Of a stretch of 64,000 nt of DNA, positions 57,601 through 64,000 are shown piece after piece. The stretch comes from Planctomycetota bacterium (GTDB lineage: Bacteria; Planctomycetota; UBA1135; JACQFD01), in assembly GCA_016200225.1 (NCBI GenBank), contig JACQFD010000006.1, positions 62,001 through 126,000 of the forward strand, written 5' to 3'. Under the pieces are notes generated by a model. The model searched no databases. It had not been told where the DNA came from and was given only the letters and a program-made list of their open reading frames with translations. The position numbers and the translations under genes were made by a program. Position 1 is the first letter of the stretch; each line of letters begins with the position of its first letter.

Positions 57601-58379
57601 GATCGGTCAGCAGCGATGCAACCGTAGAGTTGGACGAGATCGAGATGCGATTTGCCGATCTGGATCGACAGCGCGCGGACCTGGAGAACGCAAGGCGCAC
57701 ACTCTCGGAGACGATCCATGAACTCGATGACCGCTGTGGTACGCAGTTTAACGAAGCCTTCGAGTCGATTCGAAGACACTTTGGCGAACTCTTTCGTCGA
57801 TTGTTCCGCGGCGGGAAGGCCGACATTATACTGCAGCGGGCGCCGGAGGGCGGCGATCCACTCGAAGCCGGAGTGGACATCATGGCGCAGCCTCCGGGCA
57901 AGAAACTACAGTCGATTTCACTCCTCTCGGGCGGTGAGAGAACGCTCACGGCGCTTGCACTACTCTTCGCCGCATTCAAGACCAAGCCGTCTCCTTTCTG
58001 TGTACTTGACGAAGTGGACGCCGCACTCGACGACGCGAATGTCGAGCGCTTCTTGAACATGATTTCGGAGTTCAAGGACTCGACACAGTTCATTGTTGTG
58101 ACTCACCATCGCCGGACGATGGCCGCATGTTCCGCGCTGCTCGGCGTGACGATGCCCGAAAAGGGCGTCAGCCAAAAAGTCGACGTTCGGCTCGAGGACG
58201 TCGATCAAGTCGTTCCCGGCGCCGTGGGTTCCGCGCGCGGGGGCGAAATAGGCGCTCTCGGGGAAATGGCGCCCATTCGCGAAGTGGCGATCATTTCCAA
58301 CACGACGGCATGGGGGCGCTCCCCCGAAAATGCGACGCGTCAAAGCAGCGAGGCAACCGCCGCGGGAACTTCGGAGTAA
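54666..58379 (+). CDS. smc: Chromosome segregation ATPase SMC
   Basis: A 1,237-residue condensin core. Walker A is GPNGCGKS (31-38), the two long coiled coils surround a hinge at about 505-650 (VEAGAKAVLHSNSPGVLG), the signature is LLSGGERTLTALAL and Walker B is CVLDEVDAALDD. It compacts and segregates the chromosome, usually with ScpA and ScpB, which are not in the window. The start ATG overlaps the preceding gene by four bases (ATGA). About 65 residues after the ATPase head (from RLEDVDQV) are a non-conserved tail. Most of the gene is rich in GCA, ACA and GTAC-containing codons and poor in TTA clusters, unlike the rest of the window; the tail returns to the common style. Confidence 0.96.
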   Translation: MRLKRLEVQGFKSFAVQTAFGFEPGLTGIVGPNGCGKSHVVDAIKWVLGETRPTSLRGSEMQDVIFKGTASRSPLGYSEVTIVLDNSSQVLSGPAEIALTRRLYRTGEGEYELNKQDVRRKDLKHLLAGTGLGVNAYSILEQGKIDAVLSANPVDRRAIFEEAAGITRFRTDRKEAIRRLESTEKDLESVRAVLNELERQRNSLRVQASRARKHVELAEQLRGWRAAAALSRFQSKSAERQKWSAELSRLQEMETEARNARTRAENESAQARESAKNLAEEHARLGTELATLQSEEGRRTERARAGREHAASLDRSCLVKQQRSVELQREQDSISAAIAADRELLEGVQTRLQEADVTFKNCVEVSREVNDRYREAGKALDESQHALLQAIESRTAAQNAMADLDAEDRAMRTQNERLLRRLGELDGELTRLAPQHAVAESTLSSANARIAELRNEEARIKSAREMAAGALAEAESRLIDTDKHLSALQSRLSVLRDLENSYAGVEAGAKAVLHSNSPGVLGLLADHVHTELSYALALEAAFGNYAGAVVVANSEVAFECLKLVRERKAGRVSVVVAESHGEESIDEVAPTMDGVLGMLHKFVRLDDTVKSAGSWLMRGVVLVETLADALRGRSVHPEYTYVTLLGERVDHGGISGGQRETAATPIARKSTITALDAELAGTRGEHEMQDRLRLQARIALVDAREAEEQWTIALNLASREGVDAHLSYSEISNRVTRIQSERALLGSEADDVLRRCKEVDLSRGERESRLGTAVTAVETRSADVHEFQVCRVQLEKSRDEAAASESTTRVELARLRGEVDRQTAELARKTDTQARARLEATRLEQESRHDRDHSAQLSREADGLEGSIQQLAARRVEVESRVAEVKRLGAAQAEAAEETVRRERERTAILEEVQSQLGSARLEHQRTSIHCDEIEQRGREEGNISVQDLGDILQLTEDFNLEFADQRISELRVRLERLGSVSSDATVELDEIEMRFADLDRQRADLENARRTLSETIHELDDRCGTQFNEAFESIRRHFGELFRRLFRGGKADIILQRAPEGGDPLEAGVDIMAQPPGKKLQSISLLSGGERTLTALALLFAAFKTKPSPFCVLDEVDAALDDANVERFLNMISEFKDSTQFIVVTHHRRTMAACSALLGVTMPEKGVSQKVDVRLEDVDQVVPGAVGSARGGEIGALGEMAPIREVAIISNTTAWGRSPENATRQSSEATAAGTSE

Positions 58380-58450
58380 TCGTTTAAGTCGGCGGTCCGA
58401 AAGCTACCAAAACAATACGCAAATTCGGATATCGGTGTAACCTTGTTGTC

Positions 58451-60172
58451 GTGATGCCAACGACAACAACGCCGCAATTCACACGACATCAGAATTCTTC
58501 AACGCTCGCCATCCCGGCAATATTGGGATTCGCGGCGTTTCTCGCGCCACCGACCGCCGCGCAAACGGAATTATTACATAAATCGGGCAATATCAACAAG
58601 CTGAGCCTTGGAATCCGAGTGGCGTCCGGCGGCGAAATAAATAATGACGGATTCCTGGAATTCGCGGGCGTGCCTCCGGGATTCGAGGGGCCTGTTCCCA
58701 TATATTCGGGATACAACGGATCCTTTATTGCTAATGTTCCGACGTATCCGTTTCAGGAGCCGATCTGGACGACGCGATCTGTTGCATTTCCCGGCGACCT
58801 GAACGCCGATGGCCTTGGCGACCTCGTTTCGGGAGTGCCGATGGACGAGGGCGATTATATTGGCCTCTCGCCCGGTACCGTCGCCGCCGTATCCGGAAGC
58901 AATCTCGGGTTTCTTTGGGGTAAACAATCGTTTGATACTCCCGGTCTCGGCGGGGTCGTGCGGCCGGTCGGCGATATTAACAAAGACGGATTCAACGACG
59001 TCATCGTCGGCATGGGTTCCTTCTCCGCGACTGTATTTGTATATTCAGGAAAGAACGGTAATATTATTTATACGCTCACGGGCGACGGCGGCCCCTACGG
59101 CAAAGCCGTGGACGGGATCGGCGACGTCGACGGCGATTCGTTCCCCGATTTTATTGTTGGTAACGCTTACGGCGGCACTGGATTTGGTAAATTGTATCAA
59201 TACACCGGGCGGACGGGGGGATTGGTGCGGACATTCCAGGGGGACGCTCAGACGAAAACGCTCGGATACTCGGTCGCCGGAATCGGAGACGTGAACGGCG
59301 ACGGCATTCCCGATTATGCGGCGGGAGCCCCGGCATTTAATTCCAATCCGGCGATTGCCGGACGTGTCGTCGTTTATTCGGGATCGAACGGCACCGTTCT
59401 TTATACATTTCAGGGAAACTCCGCGGGCGATTATTTTGGATATTCGATCGCCGGGCCGGGAGATATCAATTCAGACGGCACCGCCGATCTCGCCGTCGGC
59501 GCGCCGTTCGATATAACAACTCTTCCGGCGGGCGGAATGATAAGAATCTTCTCCGGCGCCAACGGATCGATTCTGGCGAGCTTGTATGGCGATAAATACG
59601 GGTCGAGCATCGGCTACTCGCTGGCGGCGGCGGGCGACATGAACGCCGACGGTTATCCCGATCTCGTGGCGGGCGCGCCCTACGATCCTTCCGGCGGGAC
59701 ATTTTATAATTCTCCGGTCGGGAGCGTCGTCGTGATTTCGTTCACGCCGGGTCTTTTACAATACGGCGCCGGAACCCCCGGCTGCGCGGGCCCGCACATA
59801 ATCAATGCGACTCGCGCGCCAAAGATTAATAATCCGAATTTTGCATTGACCGGCACCGCGGCTCCCGCCGGTTCGCTCGGTTTGTGTCTGGTAACCGACG
59901 TCGCCTATCCGTCCGGTTACGACGCGTTCGGCCTCGGTTTCCAAGTATTATTAGATTTGACGAATTCGACGGAATTATACGTATTCGACGCCGCGAGCGA
60001 TGCGACCGGCTACGGAACGGCGGCCGCTCCGATTCCCAACGATCCGACCCTCGTCGGTCGTCATTATTATGGTCAGCTTATCTGGTATTTTCCGGCCGGC
60101 TCCTGTACTCCGAATCCGTCCCCGTTTGGACTCACGTCGTCGGAGGGTCTCGATCTGCTGTTGATGCTTTAG
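58451..60172 (+). CDS. Exported FG-GAP repeat protein
   Basis: A 573-residue exported protein with a signal peptide (about 1-37, cleaved near TAA-Q) and about seven FG-GAP/integrin-alpha repeats. The calcium-loop cores are easy to read, for example GDLNADGLGDLVSG, GDINKDGFNDVIVG, GDVNGDGIPDYAAG, GDINSDGTADLAVG and GDMNADGYPDLVAG. They would form a beta-propeller binding calcium and outer-surface ligands. The final 120 residues are a separate module (IPNDPTLVGRHYYGQ) resembling the displaced C-terminus of the M23 peptidase at 7.4 kb. Function unknown; adhesion or surface binding is typical for the fold. Confidence 0.88.
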   Translation: MMPTTTTPQFTRHQNSSTLAIPAILGFAAFLAPPTAAQTELLHKSGNINKLSLGIRVASGGEINNDGFLEFAGVPPGFEGPVPIYSGYNGSFIANVPTYPFQEPIWTTRSVAFPGDLNADGLGDLVSGVPMDEGDYIGLSPGTVAAVSGSNLGFLWGKQSFDTPGLGGVVRPVGDINKDGFNDVIVGMGSFSATVFVYSGKNGNIIYTLTGDGGPYGKAVDGIGDVDGDSFPDFIVGNAYGGTGFGKLYQYTGRTGGLVRTFQGDAQTKTLGYSVAGIGDVNGDGIPDYAAGAPAFNSNPAIAGRVVVYSGSNGTVLYTFQGNSAGDYFGYSIAGPGDINSDGTADLAVGAPFDITTLPAGGMIRIFSGANGSILASLYGDKYGSSIGYSLAAAGDMNADGYPDLVAGAPYDPSGGTFYNSPVGSVVVISFTPGLLQYGAGTPGCAGPHIINATRAPKINNPNFALTGTAAPAGSLGLCLVTDVAYPSGYDAFGLGFQVLLDLTNSTELYVFDAASDATGYGTAAAPIPNDPTLVGRHYYGQLIWYFPAGSCTPNPSPFGLTSSEGLDLLLML

Positions 60173-60177
60173 CCCGC

Positions 60178-60345
60178 GCATTATTCATGAATTCCACGAA
60201 TCTAGCCTGCGCCCCCAAGAATAAAACACTGTGTACCGAACTGCGTCGTTGCTCCTTCGGTGAGACCGGGCTCGGTCGCGCCGTCGTCGCGCCTCGCATT
60301 TCGGTACAGTCTGTCGGCTATCCTCATAGACTTCATGAATAATGC
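60178..60345. repeat. 168-base palindromic element
   Basis: The ends are perfect 14-base inverted repeats (GCATTATTCATGAA at 60178-60191, TTCATGAATAATGC at 60332-60345). Pairing continues imperfectly inward through TAGCC/GGCTA to TGTACCGAA/TTCGGTACA. The whole element could fold into one long hairpin. It fills the gap between two plus-strand genes and could be a small mobile repeat or a structured terminator. Confidence 0.75.
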
Positions 60346-60357
60346 GGGCTAACCGGC

Positions 60358-61662
60358 ATGTCGGAACGTAGGTTCGCGGCGACGCGCTGGAATCCGCTGA
60401 CGCGATTCGCCTTTCGTTTTTTTATTGTTTATTTCAGTTTATTTATATTTCCGTTTCCGTTTTTGTATATTGAATACTCCGGATACGTTCTTCAGTATTA
60501 TTATCTTGCGGCTCAGTGGATCGTCCCGCGATTCGGCGCGGTTGCGCTGAAAATCTCCGAACCGATCCTCGAACATCCGACGGGAAGCGGCGACACGCTC
60601 TTTAATTATGTTCACGCGGCGCTCATGGGTTCGGTCGCGGCGGTCTCGGCGGTCGTTTGGACGGCGATCGACCTCGCGGCGTTCAACAAACCCGCCCACC
60701 CGCGATTGTATGAATGCCTGCGCATTCTCGTCCGTTATTACTTAATACAGATGTTTCTCGGGTACGGATTCGCGAAAGTATTTCCGACGCAATTTGCGTT
60801 TCCCGAGGCCGGGAGTCTTCTGCGCGCCTACGGAGATTCGTCGCCAATGGGTCTCGCGTGGTCGTTTATGGGATACTCGACGGTCTATCAAATGTTCACG
60901 GGCGCGGCGGAGGTGCTCGCGGGATTATTACTGATGTTCCGGCGCACGACGTCCATCGGTTCGTTCGTCGGGATCGCCGTGATGTCGAACGTCGTCATGA
61001 TCAATTATTGTTTCGACGTCCCCGTCAAGTTGCATTCGACGAATTACATGGCCATGCTGATATTCTTAGCATTGTCGGATTGCCGCCGATTTTTCGAATT
61101 CTCCGTTTTGAATCGGCCGGTTCGCTCGGCGCGCCTCGATTCGCTCATTTTTCCGGGGTTGCTGCGATATGCCGCGATGGTGCCGAAGACCGCGCTGATT
61201 CTTTATTTATTATTCATGAACATCAAGAACGGATCTGAATATTTCAAATCTACGCGGGCGCTGCCGGAGGGCCAGCCGTATGGTATTTATGAGGTCGTCG
61301 AATTCGCGCGCAACGGCGAAGTTGCATCGAGACCCGCGGGCAGCGCGGGCGCATGGTGGCGCATGTCGTTCAGTCGCTACGGTTACGCGGCGGTTCAGTC
61401 GGCCGACGGATACGTCTATCGACATTACTTTACGATCAAGAAAGATACTAAAAAACTTGAGTCGTCGCGCCGGCGAACGACGACGGGCCCCGTTGAAACG
61501 CTGTCGCTCGATTATACGGAAATGGCCTCGGACAAATTACGAATCGAAGGCGATTATTTGGGCGAGAAAATTCGAGTACTACTTAAAAAGGTCGACTCGA
61601 AATCGTTTCCATTGGCCCAAATCGGATTTCGATGGATTCAGGAATATCCCGACAATCGGTAA
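60358..61662 (+). CDS. DoxX-like membrane protein
   Basis: A 434-residue protein with eight or so hydrophobic segments in the first 310 residues. They include a long N-terminal one (FFIVYFSLFIFPFPFLY), LIQMFLGYGFAKVFPTQF near 135 and LLRYAAMVPKTALILYLLF near 265-285. The last 120 residues are a soluble beta domain ending in GFRWIQEYPDNR, an ending I associate with DoxX-family membrane proteins. The biochemical role of such proteins is not established. The gene follows the 168-base palindromic element by 12 bases. Confidence 0.65.
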   Translation: MSERRFAATRWNPLTRFAFRFFIVYFSLFIFPFPFLYIEYSGYVLQYYYLAAQWIVPRFGAVALKISEPILEHPTGSGDTLFNYVHAALMGSVAAVSAVVWTAIDLAAFNKPAHPRLYECLRILVRYYLIQMFLGYGFAKVFPTQFAFPEAGSLLRAYGDSSPMGLAWSFMGYSTVYQMFTGAAEVLAGLLLMFRRTTSIGSFVGIAVMSNVVMINYCFDVPVKLHSTNYMAMLIFLALSDCRRFFEFSVLNRPVRSARLDSLIFPGLLRYAAMVPKTALILYLLFMNIKNGSEYFKSTRALPEGQPYGIYEVVEFARNGEVASRPAGSAGAWWRMSFSRYGYAAVQSADGYVYRHYFTIKKDTKKLESSRRRTTTGPVETLSLDYTEMASDKLRIEGDYLGEKIRVLLKKVDSKSFPLAQIGFRWIQEYPDNR

Positions 61663-61679
61663 TATTTAGATTCATGGAA

Positions 61680-61693
61680 TTCATGAATAATGC
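61680..61693. repeat. Third copy of the 14-base end repeat
   Basis: TTCATGAATAATGC recurs here exactly, in the same orientation as 60332-60345, in the 35-base gap between the converging DoxX-like and M28 genes. I find no partner arm, so it may be a solo end. Confidence 0.8.
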
Positions 61694-61697
61694 CAGG

Positions 61698-62687
61698 TTA
61701 CGGCCACTGTTTCGCGGCGAGCGGCAGCGCGCGAATCACGACATCGCCGACGATTCTTAAACTTTGCGGCGAGATCTTGTCGATCGTGTCCGCGGCCGTG
61801 TGCCAATATTGATTATTGGGACCATAATCAAAATCGATCAAATCAACGACGTCCGGAACGCCCGCTTCGCGAAAAGGTTTGTGATCGTCGACGGTCTCGC
61901 TCGAAATCGAGAAGAAGTTTTTGGAAAAATCCAATTCCTTCGCCGACTCCCGGATCCAGCCGATCGTTCGCGGCGTGGAAAACATCGTCTCCTCTTCGAT
62001 ATTTAGATTCTTGTCGCCGATCATATCCAATAAAATCACGACCTTGAGGCGCTCGAAGTCCTTCGGATTCTTGCGGACGCGGTCGACTTCATGCCGGCTG
62101 CCCCAGAGCGCGTCGTCGATGTTCCAATCGTGCTGCGCTTCGTTAATGTTTGCATTGTTCTGCGTCTCCTCGCCGTCTACAAATAAAATCCGCAGCGACA
62201 TCGGCGGTTTTCGTTTAAATTCCGGAGAATAGTAGCGGGCGATTTCCAACAAAACACCGACGCCCGAGCCGCCGTCGTTCGCGCCGAGGAATTTTGCATT
62301 AAAAACGCGTTTTGTATCGAAATGCGTCATCAGTAAACAAACATTCTTCGAGTCGCCTTCGATTTCGGCGCGCACGTTGATCATTTCGATCGGGCCGCGG
62401 TGCGTTTTCGCGGAGAAGCGGTCCTCTTCGGGCGCGTGGCCGTATTCTTTCAATTTCGAAATGATATATTCGCGCGTTTTCTTTAGTTCGTTCGAACCGG
62501 ACGGCCGCGGACCGAATTCGACGACCGTCTTGACGTGTTCGAAGCAGCGCATTCCGTCGAGAATCGGCGCGGAGCCCGTTTTTTGTTCGATGGCCTCGGG
62601 GCTCGCCGCGGTTTTGTTACAAGACGCCTGAATCGATATCAGTCCGAGGATCGCGGCCGGGATCCACGACTTCCAGAATCGCCGCAT
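61698..62687 (-). CDS. M28-family zinc peptidase/glutaminyl cyclase-like lipoprotein
   Basis: A 329-residue exported enzyme of the M28 family, close to the glutaminyl-peptide cyclotransferase branch. The lipoprotein signal ends in IQASC (Cys about 22). Metal-site motifs: LMTHFDTK, LGANDGGSGVGVLLE, FVDGEE, LLDMIGD and the final HTAADTIDKI. It either removes N-terminal residues or cyclises N-terminal Gln to pyroglutamate. ATG at 62687 matches the signal peptide; the frame continues upstream to 62849 without sense. It diverges from the ZIP gene, about 95 bases apart. Confidence 0.87.
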   Translation of the reverse strand: MRRFWKSWIPAAILGLISIQASCNKTAASPEAIEQKTGSAPILDGMRCFEHVKTVVEFGPRPSGSNELKKTREYIISKLKEYGHAPEEDRFSAKTHRGPIEMINVRAEIEGDSKNVCLLMTHFDTKRVFNAKFLGANDGGSGVGVLLEIARYYSPEFKRKPPMSLRILFVDGEETQNNANINEAQHDWNIDDALWGSRHEVDRVRKNPKDFERLKVVILLDMIGDKNLNIEEETMFSTPRTIGWIRESAKELDFSKNFFSISSETVDDHKPFREAGVPDVVDLIDFDYGPNNQYWHTAADTIDKISPQSLRIVGDVVIRALPLAAKQWP

Positions 62688-62782
62688 GGGTTGTGCATTC
62701 ACGCGGGCATTCTCGCGGCCGGCGATGCCGTCGGCAACGGACGCTCGCACGGGCGCGGACGAAAAGTCATATTGTCGGAGCA

Positions 62783-63526
62783 ATGGCAACATTCGATTGG
62801 CTCGTGTTTGTGAATGCGATTGGCTGCACGGTCGGAGGCGTTTTACCAACGGTCATGGCCAAGCGCGGAGAGCCGGGCGCCGCCGTGCACGGTTTCGCCG
62901 CGGGAACTCTTCTTGGGACCGGTCTGATCGTCCTCATGCCCGAGGCTGCCACACAACTTGGAAATGGCGTCGGATATGCAGTTCTTGGCGGATTTCTGAT
63001 GCTCTACTTGTTCGACCGTGCGCTGCTTGCTGGAGAAGAGAGTCACGGTCATGAACACACGGAAGTTGGACACTCGCACCACATGGGCGCGCTCGCGTTG
63101 GCGGGTTTTGGCGTTCATAGCATTTCCGATGGTGCCGCGCTTGGACTGACAAGTACGCACCCCGAACTAGGATTCCCCGTCGTTGCGGGGATTCTCTTTC
63201 ACGAAGTGCCGGCGCGTTTCGTTCTTGCGCGATTGCTCGTGGCGTCCGGCGCGAATCGCTGGTTTATCGTGAGTGCGATCGTCGGACTCGCGCTCATCAT
63301 GGTCGCGGCGGCGTATGCCGTAAGCGCGATCACAAGCGGGGTGCTTTTCCGGGCCATTCCGTGGGGAATGGGTATTTCGGCGGGGATGTTTCTGTTTATT
63401 TCGACCTCCGAACTCCTTCCGCGTGTCCATCGCGCGGGCCCCGGCCGGAAGTCGGCCGTCGCGGCCTTTTTCTTTGGCATCTTGTGCGCCGTGATCGCGC
63501 GCGAAATCGGAAAAGAAACCGCATAA
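62783..63526 (+). CDS. ZIP-family divalent metal transporter
   Basis: A 247-residue polytopic protein that takes up zinc or a similar divalent metal. The variable loop is His-rich (HGHEHTEVGHSHH). TM4 carries HSISDGAALG and TM5 carries GILFHEVPAR, the family's metal-site motifs (HxxxD, HExP). Start: ATG at 62783, with GGAG eight bases upstream. The codon style is unlike that of neighbouring genes: TTA and the AT-rich clusters seen elsewhere are missing. This hints at recent acquisition or a different expression class. No metal regulator gene is visible nearby. Confidence 0.9.
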   Translation: MATFDWLVFVNAIGCTVGGVLPTVMAKRGEPGAAVHGFAAGTLLGTGLIVLMPEAATQLGNGVGYAVLGGFLMLYLFDRALLAGEESHGHEHTEVGHSHHMGALALAGFGVHSISDGAALGLTSTHPELGFPVVAGILFHEVPARFVLARLLVASGANRWFIVSAIVGLALIMVAAAYAVSAITSGVLFRAIPWGMGISAGMFLFISTSELLPRVHRAGPGRKSAVAAFFFGILCAVIAREIGKETA

Positions 63527-63716
63527 AAATACTTTCGCCGACGTGCGGCACCGGACGATGGTGTGGTTTGCTTTTCGTCGCGGAGCAACGCCGCCGTTTT
63601 CGAGATAGTCGGTTGCAAATCGCTTCGCACAAATTATAACAAATTGCGGATGGTCGGGTTTAAGTTATGATTCGGCCGTCCAAGCGCAAGTTACACAATC
63701 CCCATCCCGGAGTTTG

Positions 63717-64000
63717 ATGATGGACGCCTCCCTCAGTGGCCGTGATTTAAAAGATTGGGTGCGTTCCGCGATCGATCGCGATCGCTACCGCGAACTGCAC
63801 TGGGAAGGAACGTTTTGGGATTATCTTAAGATTGTGGAGCAGAATCCGCTCGTCGTGCGCAACGCCTTCCAGCGCATTTATGATATGATCCTCATGCACG
63901 GCGTCGACGAACGACAGGAAGGATCCGAGCGGATTGTTAAATATCGATTTTTCGAGGATCCGATCGGCGGCGGCGAAGACGCGCTCTACGGGCTCGACAA
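63717..64000 (+). CDS. prkA: PrkA-type serine protein kinase, 3' end outside window
   Basis: The first 94 residues of a PrkA-family protein (AAA-type ATPase and serine kinase). The start is read from ATG 63717 with GGAG upstream; a second ATG follows at once. The conserved opening is plain: [33 protein letters not shown] and [20 protein letters not shown]. PrkA usually has about 640-690 residues and is often followed by yeaH (VWA) and spoVR genes. The rest lies beyond the window. The 190-base gap before it has no recognisable gene. Confidence 0.92.
   Translation, partial: MMDASLSGRDLKDWVRSAIDRDRYRELHWEGTFWDYLKIVEQNPLVVRNAFQRIYDMILMHGVDERQEGSERIVKYRFFEDPIGGGEDALYGLD

Overview
The window is one GC-rich, gene-dense bacterial chromosome segment, cut inside genes at both ends. 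It looks planctomycetal. The evidence is large secreted FG-GAP and beta-propeller proteins with a shared C-terminal module, an ECF sigma factor fused to an extracytoplasmic domain, an S46 peptidase, and Gram-negative style signal peptides and lipoboxes. That assignment is inference; there is no rRNA gene to settle it. I see no rRNA, tRNA, CRISPR array, transposase, integrase or phage gene.

Layout. 0-7.3 kb: ahcY end, DinB-like protein, pseudopilin, an exported unknown, EVE and SDR proteins on the minus strand, then a fused two-domain 2-oxoacid dehydrogenase E1. 7.3-13.1 kb: an M23 peptidase gene that appears frameshifted twice, a site-2 protease with CBS domains, and two exported propeller paralogs. 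13.1-19.8 kb: a plus-strand run of an M20 dipeptidase and two pairs of SGNH-hydrolase-like proteins around a pseudouridine synthase. 19.8-28.6 kb: greA, an RmlC-like cupin, an S46 peptidase and a minus-strand run ruvB-spoIID-tgt-cstA. 28.9-38.0 kb: two nearly identical ~1,050-residue exported proteins in tandem, with the sigma-factor fusion between them. 38.1-41.3 kb: ubiE, a CPBP protease, ubiX and ubiA (quinone synthesis). 41.4-52.5 kb: housekeeping genes (holA, mutL, miaA, nadD, a MraY/WecA-like transferase, yidC, nrdR). 52.5-58.4 kb: a double ATP-cone protein with a degenerate NrdD-like core, overlapping smc. 58.5-64 kb: an FG-GAP protein, a DoxX-like membrane protein, an M28 peptidase, a ZIP transporter and the start of prkA.

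Working together. nrdR and the ATP-cone protein are translationally coupled and probably concern deoxynucleotide control. UbiE, UbiX and UbiA belong to one quinone pathway. The SGNH-like proteins occur as an intact type beside a type that lacks the catalytic Ser and the oxyanion Asn, twice over. The sigma fusion sits between the two duplicated surface proteins and could control them.

Beyond genes, most of the window is peppered with AT-rich words (TTACAA/TTGTAA, TTATTA) inside GC-rich coding sequence. These are rare at about 53.0-58.1 kb and in the ZIP gene. Two intergenic palindromic elements (46.4-46.64 kb and 60.18-60.35 kb) have no assigned function.
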